From assembly GCA_029260735.1 (NCBI GenBank), contig JAJDCR010000005.1, positions 1 to 50,579 on the forward strand: a stretch of 50,579 bases of DNA, written 5' to 3'. Under the pieces are notes generated by a model that worked only from the letters and a program-made list of their open reading frames with translations, did no database searches and was not told where the DNA came from. A program made the translations under genes and the position numbers. Positions 41,159-50,138 of this stretch are shown in pieces (position 1 is the first letter of the stretch; each line of letters starts with the position of its first letter). Origin of the DNA: Planctomycetota bacterium. Its GTDB lineage: Bacteria; Planctomycetota; Uabimicrobiia; Uabimicrobiales; Uabimicrobiaceae.

Positions 41159-42829
41159 CTAGTCTTTCACTCCAATTTTATCAATAACCGAAGCCCAAAG
41201 AGTCACGGGAAGCCCGTTCTCTCCCTTTAAAGTAGGCAAAAGAATCTTTTCCATACGATCTTTTTCAAAATCAAGATCAGAACAATCTATTGTTAAATGG
41301 TAGCCTGAGATTTTCCCCTTCAAGGAATGTTCTTTTCCTTCTTGGATTAGAGTACACAAAACCTCCGATTTTTCTTTCTTTAGAGGAACCGAGAAACTGA
41401 GTTTGATTTGCTTAGCTTGAACTCGAAAACCCACGATCCGAGGACGCTCAGGGTATAAATTTCCCCAGAAGCGAAATGTCGGGCCATTAAAACGTTTCTC
41501 TCCTTCAAAAGCTCCTATGTCAGGTGCTTTCCCTGTAAATTCACTTTTCCATCCAACTAAAGAAGTGACTCGCCCTTTGTCTATGGCAGCACTTTTCAAA
41601 TCAAGGCGGAAATCTCCTTCTTTGGGATTGAGAAAATGAGCTGCTCCTTGAATGCCATGTTTTTCTTGGCCATTTTCTCTAAGCCCTGAATCAAAGGGAG
41701 AATTAGACAAATCATAATCAAAAGAGTAGCCTTTTTGGTATTTTGTTCTGCCTAAAAAAGTGCATTTAAACAAAGGGGATACAGTTTGAAATTCAATCGC
41801 ATTATTCCAGTGGCTCAGAGAAGTGGTGTAGTCATGATCGATTAAGTTTTGCCGAAGATACCAGCTGTTATGAAAAACATAGATACTATCGGGAAAAGGC
41901 CCTTGGTTGTTGAATTTAAAAACTCGCCCCGCACTATGATCTCCTGGTAAGCCATAGCTCTCATCGTTCCAGCCAATATTAGAGAATATATAGATATCAC
42001 TCCCTGCCACATTGGTAATAGAAAACCAAGCGTGGGCATTGTGAATCGTATTATGATGTATCCACCAGTTCGTTGCTACTTGCTCCGGTTCAATCGGATT
42101 ATCGCGGATTCTTTGAAAAAGGTTCTCGTAAATCTCAAAGTTCAAATTACCTTCATCTCGCTTTCGCCCTCGGGCCGTAGGGCGAATCCCGTTATAAGCA
42201 TGGCGAATAACGTTGCGTCGAAAAATAACACTCCCTAGAATATTTTTTGCGGCAAAGAGGGCTCCATTGTAGTGGCCATACTCTCCATGATGAAGCTCTT
42301 CCCAAGATAGTCCATTCCACATTTTTCCACTCGGATCTTGATCCCAAACATTGTCCTCAATGAGAAAGTGATGAGATTTTTCTCCCGAAGCAGAAAAAAC
42401 CCTTTTTGCCCCCTCGATATAAGATTTGCGAAAAGTAATATAACGACAGTCTTTCGCTCGAATAAAATAAGGCCAATAGTTTTTCACCGAAAAACCCTCT
42501 ATCTCAATCCACTGGACAGAAGAAAGAAAAAAAGCCGGTTCCCCCGTTTCTCCTCCCTTTAGCTTTCCATTAAAAATAGCCTTTTGGCCAGAGCCCAAAA
42601 TTCGAATCGGCCGATCCACTTGCCCACTCTTCGAAAGAGAAAAATGACCCGAGTATTCTCCTGGTAAAAAGACGATAGTGGAACCAGGTAAAGCATGATC
42701 AAGAGCTTCTTGAGGAGCTAAAGTTTGCCTGTCCTGATAAACTCCCCCTTCAGGAGAAACGTAAATGGTTTCCTCGGCCCATGCCCAAGATAAAATGAAA
42801 AAAGAAAGAAAGATCAGATGCTTTTCCAC
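41159..42829 (-). CDS. Exported right-handed parallel beta-helix protein (polysaccharide-lyase-like fold)
   Basis: I take the start as GTG at 42829, with AAAAGGAG just upstream and a clean signal peptide (VEKHLIFLSFFILSWAWA); the frame extends 22 codons further without a ribosome site. The body (~25-440) shows the pectate-lyase/chondroitinase-B-like pattern: YVSPEGGVYQD, PGSTIVFLPGEYSG, then repeated turns such as WIEIEGFSVKNYWPYF and SVIFRRNVIRHAYNGIR, and a C-terminal beta domain with PDIGAFEG. Such proteins bind or cleave acidic polysaccharides outside the cytoplasm. Catalytic residues cannot be assigned, so enzyme activity is unproven. Confidence 0.75.
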   Translation of the reverse strand: MEKHLIFLSFFILSWAWAEETIYVSPEGGVYQDRQTLAPQEALDHALPGSTIVFLPGEYSGHFSLSKSGQVDRPIRILGSGQKAIFNGKLKGGETGEPAFFLSSVQWIEIEGFSVKNYWPYFIRAKDCRYITFRKSYIEGAKRVFSASGEKSHHFLIEDNVWDQDPSGKMWNGLSWEELHHGEYGHYNGALFAAKNILGSVIFRRNVIRHAYNGIRPTARGRKRDEGNLNFEIYENLFQRIRDNPIEPEQVATNWWIHHNTIHNAHAWFSITNVAGSDIYIFSNIGWNDESYGLPGDHSAGRVFKFNNQGPFPDSIYVFHNSWYLRQNLIDHDYTTSLSHWNNAIEFQTVSPLFKCTFLGRTKYQKGYSFDYDLSNSPFDSGLRENGQEKHGIQGAAHFLNPKEGDFRLDLKSAAIDKGRVTSLVGWKSEFTGKAPDIGAFEGEKRFNGPTFRFWGNLYPERPRIVGFRVQAKQIKLSFSVPLKKEKSEVLCTLIQEGKEHSLKGKISGYHLTIDCSDLDFEKDRMEKILLPTLKGENGLPVTLWASVIDKIGVKD

Positions 42830-42924
42830 GTTTTTCTCCTTTTTAGTTATTGATAAAATGCCGCTATGTTGTATTCTTTGTTCATTAACCTGCAAAAAAC
42901 TGAGGTCTACTAGAAAGAAAAACT

Positions 42925-43329
42925 ATGAAAGAAAAATGCTACCAAGAAATTTGTAACTTGCACAAATTGTTTGAAGATTGGTTTATCGGCCGAGTAGAAG
43001 AGACTCCCGAAAATTTTGCTTATTTATCCCAAGTATTAGTGCCCAGTTTTGAGATTGTCTTTCCTGACGGTCGCATTTTTTCGCGCGAGATGATCATAGA
43101 TTTTATGCAAAAAACCCACGGGCGCTATGCTAATATGCCCTTTAAAATAGAAATTAAGAACTACCGAGAACGCGCTCTTTCTTCTGATTTCCACTTAACC
43201 ACTTATGAAGAGTGGCAAGTAAAAGATGGTAAAAACGAGGTCAAACTCTCCACTGCTATTTTTCAGAAAAAAGACAGCGCACCTTGTGGAGTAGTCTGGC
43301 TACATGTCCATGAGTTATATTTACCCTAA
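42925..43329 (+). CDS. NTF2-like (SnoaL/DUF4440-type) small protein
   Basis: 134 residues with a cone-shaped alpha+beta pattern: helices at the N-terminus, FEIVFPDGRIFSREMIIDFMQ, then strands FHLTTYEEWQVK and VVWLHVHELYLP. The late W-x-H-V-H-E strand is common in DUF4440/SnoaL relatives, which act as small-molecule isomerases, hydrolases or steric partners. It is divergent from the beta-helix gene and convergent (16-bp gap) with the flavoprotein gene. Function unknown. Confidence 0.65.
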   Translation: MKEKCYQEICNLHKLFEDWFIGRVEETPENFAYLSQVLVPSFEIVFPDGRIFSREMIIDFMQKTHGRYANMPFKIEIKNYRERALSSDFHLTTYEEWQVKDGKNEVKLSTAIFQKKDSAPCGVVWLHVHELYLP

Positions 43330-43345
43330 ACTCTAAAACAAACTC

Positions 43346-44932
43346 CTACACTAAATTATATCTTCCTGGTGATATAATCTTATTAGGATCAAATACGTCC
43401 TTGAGCTCAGCGACAAGTTGCCAGTGGTAATCATTGGGGTCGATAATTTCGCTCATGGCCTGAATTCCTACGCGGTAAGGAATGAAACCACTCGTTACAA
43501 ATTGTTGATTAAGCTCCTTAATCGCTTGGTGGGCCTTGTCTACTTTGGCTTGATCACTACGGTGAAAAGCTATATTGATGACACTCTCAAAAACTTTATC
43601 CTTTGCCATATTCATCGTAATATAGGGAGTGAAACCATACTTCTCTTCTAAGATTTCTTCGGTGAGTTTCACTGCTTCAAAAAAGGACTGTCCGTCCATA
43701 GGAACAAGAGGAAGAATATATAGTTTTCCACAGTTTTGCTGGGCCGGATTTATAAGATCCCGAGGTTTCTCTCCTAAGGGCCAAAAGATGCTGTTAAGAG
43801 CATCGTTAGAAGGGATACCTTTGCTATGCCCGAGCGGAGCTTCTATTGTTTTGAGCAAAGCTTTTTCTTGGCGATAAGAGGGTAAAAAAGATAAGAGATC
43901 GGCTATTTTTTGACGGCGTTTTACTTTTGCTGTCGTGATGAGGCTGACGTGCCCCATACCTTTTAGAGCTTTCTTTGTGCAAGCGTAAGCTTCTTTTATA
44001 TAAGACTCTGTTCCCAGAAGCCCACAGGAAGCGCTCCAGCACTTTTTGATCTTATTGAAAATTTCAATCGCTTGCTTTTTACTGGCTTCTTCTCCCAGGC
44101 CTTCTTTCAAGAAATGTTGATAGAGGAGAGGACAGGCGTTGATTTCAACTCGGTGAGCATTCGAAATATGAAAGGTGGTGTTGACAATTTTTCTTTTCCT
44201 CAAGTCGCTCAGAGCATTGACAAAGGGAATCAGTTTATCTTCATCCTCAATAGAGCAGCTCAAGTAAGCATGAGAATCCTTATTGAGAATCAACTCCATC
44301 CCCACTTTTGTAACAATACCAAAATTGGATTGGAAAAACAGTCCTTCTAGACTAGGCCCCACCCCATAAGGGTAAAGATACGTACTTTTTGCATTGGGAT
44401 AATGCCCAAAACCCGTTTCTAAAAGCTTCCCATTTCCAAGAACCACCTCCAAGCCCGACATACTCTCCACCCGCGAGCCATAGTAGCCAATCCCTCGATC
44501 CATCGCATTGCCGATAAAGGTAGTGTCCGAGCCCGCTCCTGTAATGTTGATAATAAAAGGAAGATTGTGTTCTTGAAGGTATCCATAGAGCTGTCGCTGG
44601 GTTACTCCCGGTTCAATTACAGCATAACCATGCTGAGAATCTACATGGTGAATTTTATTCATCTTTTTAAGATCAACAATGGCAGCCCCGCTCTGAACAG
44701 GTAAGCGATCTCCCAAACCCCAGTTTTTACCTGAACTAATAGGATAAAGAGGAGCTCTATGCTCATTGGCAATCGCCACTATTTTTTGAACCTCTGCGGT
44801 CGAGGAAGGATACAAAACAGCTCGGATAGTTCGCTCTAATCCGGTAACATTGGCTGTGTATTGGGCCAATGTATCCGCATCATCTAGGACATTTTCACTC
44901 CCCAAAATACTTTTCCATTTTGTAAGAGGCAT
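43346..44932 (-). CDS. FAD-linked oxidase of the VAO / p-cresol methylhydroxylase family
   Basis: 528 residues. The PCMH-type FAD-binding half is clear: YPSSTAEVQKIVAIANEH, the phosphate-binding YPISSGKNWGLG, then GVTQRQLYGYL and GSDTTFIGNAMDRGIGYYG. The C-terminal half is the VAO-type cap, ending DPNKIISPGRYNL. Homologues oxidise phenols, alcohols or sugars; the covalent-FAD residue is not assignable by eye. Just upstream of the ATG is a 416-bp repeat-rich gap leading to the divergent deacetylase operon, so it may share control with that operon. Confidence 0.85.
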   Translation of the reverse strand: MPLTKWKSILGSENVLDDADTLAQYTANVTGLERTIRAVLYPSSTAEVQKIVAIANEHRAPLYPISSGKNWGLGDRLPVQSGAAIVDLKKMNKIHHVDSQHGYAVIEPGVTQRQLYGYLQEHNLPFIINITGAGSDTTFIGNAMDRGIGYYGSRVESMSGLEVVLGNGKLLETGFGHYPNAKSTYLYPYGVGPSLEGLFFQSNFGIVTKVGMELILNKDSHAYLSCSIEDEDKLIPFVNALSDLRKRKIVNTTFHISNAHRVEINACPLLYQHFLKEGLGEEASKKQAIEIFNKIKKCWSASCGLLGTESYIKEAYACTKKALKGMGHVSLITTAKVKRRQKIADLLSFLPSYRQEKALLKTIEAPLGHSKGIPSNDALNSIFWPLGEKPRDLINPAQQNCGKLYILPLVPMDGQSFFEAVKLTEEILEEKYGFTPYITMNMAKDKVFESVINIAFHRSDQAKVDKAHQAIKELNQQFVTSGFIPYRVGIQAMSEIIDPNDYHWQLVAELKDVFDPNKIISPGRYNLV

Positions 44933-45032
44933 TGTAATCTCCTAGATAGGTTGTTTAAAATGAAGGGTATTTTTTCGCAAAAAGGTTGACTCTTTTTCTG
45001 AGGAAACAGATAATAAGAGTCCGTAATCTTCG

Positions 45033-45302
45033 CCAGAATCCAGTAGGGAAATCCAAAAACCTCCCTGAGATGTTTTTTTCTACTGGCTACTCCTAACTGA
45101 CTTCAATATTTATAGGAGTTATAGCTCGATTAAAATCGTGACTCGATTCGTAATCTTAATCGTAATCTTTTCTTTTTTTCGATTACGAGTACGATTAAGA
45201 TTACGAGTACGAACCGAGTCACGAGCTACGAAAAGCCCAAATTTTCTTCCATTTTTTACCCCGAAGCGAAGCCGGGGTTCGATGCTGGCTACTGGATTCT
45301 GG
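45033..45302. mobile_element. Possible non-autonomous palindromic element, about 270 bp
   Basis: It is bounded by 14-bp perfect inverted repeats, and its left 29 bases match the reverse complement of 5225-5253. The shared sequence 40 kb apart and the lack of coding capacity fit a dispersed non-autonomous element. No target duplication is obvious. Confidence 0.45.
45138..45229. repeat. Hexamer hairpin, second GTNNYC-type array
   Basis: Left arm: GTGACTC, GATTC, then GTAATC, TTAATC, GTAATC (45150-45167). Right arm: GATTAC, GAGTAC, GATTAA, GATTAC, GAGTAC (45181-45210), then GAACC, GAGTCAC and GAGCTAC. The arms pair around a T-rich loop, with extra units on the right. Most units fit the same GTNNYC / GRNNAC rule as the 41-kb array. 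Confidence 0.65.
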
Positions 45303-45348
45303 GTTTATTTTATGAAAAGACACTCATCAAATCAAGGGACTTTGGGAA

Positions 45349-46224
45349 ATGGCGAAGTATTTAATTGTCAACGCGGATGACCTCGGAATTTCTCCCAGTG
45401 TCAGTGAAGGAATTATTACGTCGCACGAAAGAGGAATTGTTACCTCGACAACCGTTATGACCAATGTTCCTTCGGCCAAAGATGGTTTCTTAAAGGCCCA
45501 GGAAAGAGCTCCTAAACTGGGACTAGGGTTACATATTACCCTTTCCTATGGTGCCCCCGTTCTACCCGCCAAAGAAGTTCCAAGTCTTGTCGATACCAAG
45601 GGGAATTTTTTGTCTTTTCCTCTTTTAGCAGAGTTTTCCTCTAAAGAACTCCAAGCGGAAATATACGCCCAATTTGATCAATTTACCCAACTCTCAGGAA
45701 AAATACCAGATCACTTAGACTCCCATCAGTTTATGGCCAATGTTCACCCAGCAGCCTTTGAAACTATGCTAGAGTTAGCAGAAAAGCACAAGATCCCTAT
45801 CCGAAACCCTTCGATGTTTCTTAGTATTGAAAAACTACACCAGTTTATGAAAAGCCGGGGCACTCTTTCTCAACCAGCTCTAGACCAAAAAATCCCCCTA
45901 CTGCAAAACATCTGCTCGCGCTATTCCCAAATTCAGTGGCCCCATTTTTTTGAGCACCGCTTTTATGCCAAAGAAGCGAAGGTAAAAAATCTATTATCTA
46001 TTTTAAAAGAGCTACCAAAGGGGATTACCGAACTAATGTGTCATCCGGGATATATCGTAGACTTAAAAAATGATTACTATAGAGAAGAGCGCGAGTTAGA
46101 AATAGCTGTCTTAACCGATCACGAAATTCGCGCTGCCATCTTAGAGTACAATATACAATTAATCACATTTGCCCAAATAGAAAAGGCCCTTTCATGCGAC
46201 AAACAGTCCTCATTACAGGCGTAA
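45349..46224 (+). CDS. ChbG/YdjC (HpnK) family carbohydrate deacetylase
   Basis: 291 residues, normal family length. Metal and active-site motifs: VNADDLGIS (Asp10-Asp11), LGLHITL (His62), PDHLDSHQF (His122, His126) and a late LMCHPGY. The family removes N-acetyl groups from chito-oligosaccharides, diacetylchitobiose or hopanoid-linked N-acetylglucosamine. First gene of a tight four-gene operon with an SDR, an M28 peptidase and a glycosyltransferase, so its substrate is probably a sugar-containing intermediate made or modified there. Its 3' end overlaps the SDR gene by 31 bases. Confidence 0.85.
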   Translation: MAKYLIVNADDLGISPSVSEGIITSHERGIVTSTTVMTNVPSAKDGFLKAQERAPKLGLGLHITLSYGAPVLPAKEVPSLVDTKGNFLSFPLLAEFSSKELQAEIYAQFDQFTQLSGKIPDHLDSHQFMANVHPAAFETMLELAEKHKIPIRNPSMFLSIEKLHQFMKSRGTLSQPALDQKIPLLQNICSRYSQIQWPHFFEHRFYAKEAKVKNLLSILKELPKGITELMCHPGYIVDLKNDYYREERELEIAVLTDHEIRAAILEYNIQLITFAQIEKALSCDKQSSLQA

Positions 46225-46904
46225 GTGCTGGGCTAGGAAAAAGCCTAGCAGAACTTTACAGCAGACAAAAAGCTAGTGTCTACGGATTGAGCCGCCAAAA
46301 GCCCGACGAAATTGCTGAGCTAAATCACCGCAGTGTTGATTTAGCTCAGCTAGAGGATTTACCCCAAGATATCTCTACTCTATTAACTGAGGTAAAACAC
46401 ATCGACGCAGTCATACTCAATGCCGCTCATATGGGAGTAGTAGAAGACTTAAGAGACACATCGACAAAACTACTGAGAGAGATTATGGATATTAACTTAT
46501 GGAGTAATAAAGTTATCTGCGACACTCTCTTTAATCTCCAGATAAAGGTGTCGCAAGTAGTGGCTATTTCATCGGGTATGTCCCAAGCAAAATGTCGCGG
46601 AGCGAATGGTTACGCTCTATCAAAAGCCGCTTTAAATCACTTAATGCAATTGTACGCGATAGAACAACCTGGTACCCATTTTTCCTCTCTCGCTCCAGGT
46701 CTTATCGACACAGCAATGCAAACAACTTTAGAGACGCATTCCCAGAAAGACAAATTTCCGATCCTCTTACAGCTAGAGCAAGCCAGAAACGCTGGAGCTA
46801 TTGCATCTCCCCACGAGGTAGCTCAGCAAGTTATTTATAGTATGCCAAAACTTTTAGGCCTTCCTAGTGGTAGTTATACTACCTTGAAAGAAGTGAGTAA
46901 ATAG
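46194..46904 (+). CDS. Short-chain dehydrogenase/reductase
   Basis: 236 residues of classical SDR: NAD(P) loop TGVSAGLG (8-15), NAAH in the NNAG position, Ser near 126-127 (AISSGMS) and catalytic Tyr140-x3-Lys144 in GYALSK. The closest-looking relatives are benzil/sepiapterin-reductase-like SDRs. It should reduce a carbonyl or oxidise an alcohol with NAD(P)H in the cytoplasm. It starts inside the 3' end of the deacetylase gene, and its stop is followed after one base by the next ATG, so expression is tightly coupled. Confidence 0.85.
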   Translation: MRQTVLITGVSAGLGKSLAELYSRQKASVYGLSRQKPDEIAELNHRSVDLAQLEDLPQDISTLLTEVKHIDAVILNAAHMGVVEDLRDTSTKLLREIMDINLWSNKVICDTLFNLQIKVSQVVAISSGMSQAKCRGANGYALSKAALNHLMQLYAIEQPGTHFSSLAPGLIDTAMQTTLETHSQKDKFPILLQLEQARNAGAIASPHEVAQQVIYSMPKLLGLPSGSYTTLKEVSK

Positions 46905-46905
46905 T

Positions 46906-48930
46906 ATGTTCCCAAAAGCCTTAATAGACGATTATAGCCGACAATGTATTCTGAACGAACTTTCCGGAGAAAGAGCCAAGGATTTTATCACCTTGATTTC
47001 GCGCTTTGATCGCGTCCAGTGTTCCGCAGAAACACATCAATGCATGAGCATGGTCAAAGACAAGCTGGCTCACTTTGGAATTGATAATACTATCATCGAA
47101 CGTTTTCCTTGCGATGGACGTAGAAAATACTGGACATGGCCGACTTACTTAGGGTGGACTATCCAAAATGGGGAATTGTGGATGAAAAGTCCCCAGAGAA
47201 TGAAATTAGCAGACTACGAAGAAATCCCCCTATCAGTAGTAAGGGGAAGTCAATCTGCTGATGCCACGGCAGAGCTTGTTTATGTGGGAACAGGCTTAGA
47301 GGACAAAGAATACGAGGGAATAGATGTTCGCGGAAAAATTGTTTTAGCCGGAGGATCTACTTTCAGCATGTATGCCGGCCATGTCCAACGACAAGCTGTC
47401 ATAAAGCGAGGAGCTTTAGGGGTAGTCTTATACTTAGACCCCGAGTTAGATTCCCGCCCTAACCAAGGCCAACTGATTCCCTACTATGGAATGTGGAACA
47501 GTGCCGAAGAAAACGACGACATCACCTTCGGCTTTTGCATTTCCTACAATACCGCCGCCATGTTAAAGAAACTTATGAGGCAAGAAAAAGTCATTCTCCA
47601 TGCTTCTTTAGATGGGAAAAACCATGAGAGCACAATCGACCAAATGACCTGCACTATTCCTGGCCAAGAACTTCCCCAAGAAGAAATATGGCTAGTCGCC
47701 CATATGGACCACTACCAGCCCGGAGCCCACGACAATGCTTCCGGAAGCGCGGCCCTTCTCGAAATAGCCCGCACCCTAAAAAAGCTCATTCTCCGCAAAG
47801 AACTCCCCGCTCCCAAACGCACGATCCGCTTTTTATGGCCCACAGAATTTCAAGGCATGGCTCCCTGGTTAGAAAAAAACAAAGATATAGCCCAAAGAGC
47901 TTTTGCCGCGATCAATTGCGACATGATCGGAAGCGATTTCTTTAAAACAAAGTCGAGCCTAGAGATCATCCGCACTCCTTCCTCTCAGCCACACTATATC
48001 AACGATGTCGTAGAAAATTTTGCCGACCAAGCCGCCCACCAGAAAATAACGAGCCTCCGAGGACGAGACATCCCTCTCAACTACCGTATAGTGCCCTACA
48101 GAGGAGGAAGTGATCATATGTTCCTTAACGACAGTTCAGTCTCTATTCCCACAGTTATGCTAGGAGAAAATGATCCTTTCTACCACACCGCACATGATAC
48201 TCCCGACAATATGGATACCACTCAGCTCAAAAGAGCGATGTACATAGCGCTCGGGTCAGCGTGGTATATCGCAAATGGAGCATCCCGAGAAAGCATAGAA
48301 TTAACCAATCTAAGCAGTACCTCTAGTTTGCAAGATATCACAAACACAGGATATAACATTATTAGCTCCCTAACAAAAAGCCCTCTTACATCACTGCACA
48401 GTGTTTATCATGAAGGCTTAAATCAACTAAAGTGGAAACAAGAACAAGCCCTTCTCTCTCTTAACTCGACCCAAGAAATTGACCCCGAAAACCAAAGAGA
48501 ATCCCAGCGTCAAAAATCACAAGAGCAAATAAAGCATATTGCCCATACATACCATCAACAAATCGAAGAAACCTATCAGGAGCTTTGCCAACAAAACTCC
48601 TGCTCCCCCCAAAAACCTAAGCTTTCCGAAAAAGAAAAGCAAGCCCAACAGCTTATTCCCAGCCGCAGCGCATCTTTCCAGGGGCCTCTCTCCATTGATC
48701 TAAACTTTGCCTACAAAATAAATAACGCCCCGCCTGGCGATATGGGATTTTTTGACATCCAATTTGAAATTGTCAGTTTCATCGACGGCAAACGCTCTTT
48801 ACTTGATATAAGAAACGCTGTTTCGGCAGAATTTGGTCCTCAACCTTTAGAGGTCATCGAAACATTTTTGAGAAATTTGAAAAAAGAAGGACTCGTGAGT
48901 TTTAAAGAAAACAAAAAGGAATTATCATGA
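46906..48930 (+). CDS. M28 family metallopeptidase with PA-like insert and C-terminal winged-helix-like domain
   Basis: 674 residues, no signal peptide, so cytosolic. Residues ~120-250 look like a PA/apical domain. The M28 core has HMDHYQPGAHDNASGS (His266, Asp276), Glu314 in WPTEFQG, Asp339 in NCDMIGSD and a late His in YHTAHDT. About residues 530-590 are charged and helical. The last ~75 residues (FEIVSFIDGKRSLLDI, then IETFLRNLKKEGLV) read as a small winged helix resembling PqqD/RRE or HTH_47-type tails of other M28-like proteins. A peptide-recognition tail would fit trimming or modification of a peptide or aminoacyl-sugar product. Confidence 0.8.
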   Translation: MFPKALIDDYSRQCILNELSGERAKDFITLISRFDRVQCSAETHQCMSMVKDKLAHFGIDNTIIERFPCDGRRKYWTWPTYLGWTIQNGELWMKSPQRMKLADYEEIPLSVVRGSQSADATAELVYVGTGLEDKEYEGIDVRGKIVLAGGSTFSMYAGHVQRQAVIKRGALGVVLYLDPELDSRPNQGQLIPYYGMWNSAEENDDITFGFCISYNTAAMLKKLMRQEKVILHASLDGKNHESTIDQMTCTIPGQELPQEEIWLVAHMDHYQPGAHDNASGSAALLEIARTLKKLILRKELPAPKRTIRFLWPTEFQGMAPWLEKNKDIAQRAFAAINCDMIGSDFFKTKSSLEIIRTPSSQPHYINDVVENFADQAAHQKITSLRGRDIPLNYRIVPYRGGSDHMFLNDSSVSIPTVMLGENDPFYHTAHDTPDNMDTTQLKRAMYIALGSAWYIANGASRESIELTNLSSTSSLQDITNTGYNIISSLTKSPLTSLHSVYHEGLNQLKWKQEQALLSLNSTQEIDPENQRESQRQKSQEQIKHIAHTYHQQIEETYQELCQQNSCSPQKPKLSEKEKQAQQLIPSRSASFQGPLSIDLNFAYKINNAPPGDMGFFDIQFEIVSFIDGKRSLLDIRNAVSAEFGPQPLEVIETFLRNLKKEGLVSFKENKKELS

Positions 48931-50138
48931 AAATTCTCATCATTACTTTACAAGTCAGTGACGGAAACTCCAAAGGACACATCCACCCTTTCATCGCCGT
49001 AACCAAAAAATTAGTGTCCTTGGGCCACGACGTCTCTTGGCTATCCTTACCAAGAGCCTTGGCCAAAGCAGACTGCCAGCAAGTGGAATCACTAGGAGCT
49101 AAAGTAGTTTTCCCTCCTCCCCTAAAAGAAGGAATCATAAAAGACAACCAAGAGCTAGCACGATTAGCAATGGATGCCGAAAACAACTACCAAGCCTATA
49201 AGTCTTTTCTCCTAGACCCTGTCCCTCATCAACTAGACGGCATTATTGCCCTAATAAAAGACCTCTCCCCTGATGTCGTTGTCCAAGACAACGTTCTTTA
49301 CTCTGCCGCCATCGCCTGCACCAAACTCAAAATGCCCTTTGTCTCCATCTGTGTAGGCCCCAAAATCATGGGAAAAGATTTTAACCAATCTTATCTCGGA
49401 AACCTAGAGCCCATCATTAAGCCCCGACAAGAGCTTTTTGAGAGCCACGGAATCGAAGGAAACTTCCGACTCTTCGAATACGTTTCTCCCCACGCCAACA
49501 TCATTTTTGCAACAGAAGACTTTGTCGATAAAGCAGAACTACCCGCAAACACCTACCTAGTAGGCTCAGGAGTCCCTGAAGGAAAAAGAGGAGACGAAAT
49601 AGATTTCCCCTGGGACAAAGTAGACCCAACAAAACCCATCATCTACGCCGCCTTTGGTTGCGTCTTATCCAAGATGCCCCTAGAAGACGTCATCTCACCC
49701 ATCTTCAAAGCAGCCGACAAACTAAACGCTCAACTCATTCTAGCCTCCGAATACCTAGCCGCAACTGACCAAGACTTTGGAAATCACATAGTTGTCGCCT
49801 ACGCTCCCCAACTTGAAATACTCCAAAAGTCCTCTGTCTTCATCACCCACGGCGGAGCCAGCTCCGTTATGGAAACCATCTACCAGGGTATTCCCCCCAT
49901 CGTTATACCACTATCCAGCGACCAACCTGTCCAAGCCCAACTCGTAGAAAGAGCCGGCGTCGGATTAAACATAGCGAGAGAAGACTGGAACGATGAGCTT
50001 TGCCTGAAATCCTTGCAAACACTTCTTGAGCCTGAAAACAAATTTGCCGTAAAATGCAAAAGCCTCCAGGAAAACTATCACAAAAATGATGGTGCAGAGA
50101 ATGCGGCCAAGATAATATTGGAAATGGCTAGGAGGTAG
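48927..50138 (+). CDS. MGT-type GT1 glycosyltransferase
   Basis: 403 residues with two Rossmann-like halves. The N-terminal half begins with a beta strand and HPFIAVTKKLVSLGHDV, an acceptor-side pattern. The C-terminal half has the nucleotide-sugar motif THGGASSVMETIYQGIP followed by IPLSSDQPVQAQLVE, as in macrolide/UGT-type GT1 enzymes, which glycosylate lipids or small aglycones. Its ATG overlaps the stop of the M28 gene by 4 bases, completing the operon. Acceptor unknown; the DQ after the HGG motif favours a glucosyl donor, weakly. Confidence 0.85.
   Translation: MKILIITLQVSDGNSKGHIHPFIAVTKKLVSLGHDVSWLSLPRALAKADCQQVESLGAKVVFPPPLKEGIIKDNQELARLAMDAENNYQAYKSFLLDPVPHQLDGIIALIKDLSPDVVVQDNVLYSAAIACTKLKMPFVSICVGPKIMGKDFNQSYLGNLEPIIKPRQELFESHGIEGNFRLFEYVSPHANIIFATEDFVDKAELPANTYLVGSGVPEGKRGDEIDFPWDKVDPTKPIIYAAFGCVLSKMPLEDVISPIFKAADKLNAQLILASEYLAATDQDFGNHIVVAYAPQLEILQKSSVFITHGGASSVMETIYQGIPPIVIPLSSDQPVQAQLVERAGVGLNIAREDWNDELCLKSLQTLLEPENKFAVKCKSLQENYHKNDGAENAAKIILEMARR

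Larger units (their letters stand above)
44933..45348. other. 416-bp divergent gap filled by a composite palindromic element
   Basis: No gene seen. Outer arms CCAGAATCCAGTAG (45033-45046) and CTACTGGATTCTGG (45289-45302) are exact reverse complements. Inside are the hexamer hairpin (45138-45229) and a CCCCG-x8-CGGGG type hairpin near 45259-45277. GGGA just before the ATG at 45349 is the only ribosome-site-like feature. Confidence 0.6.

Noticed and set aside
40993..41187. ORF through the hexamer array giving a Val-rich hydrophobic peptide
   Set aside because: It is a translation of the 6-bp repeat itself; no start signal.
43355..43378. ATTATATC/GATATAAT inverted repeat as a terminator
   Set aside because: It lies within the last codons of the flavoprotein gene and lacks a T-run; probably incidental.
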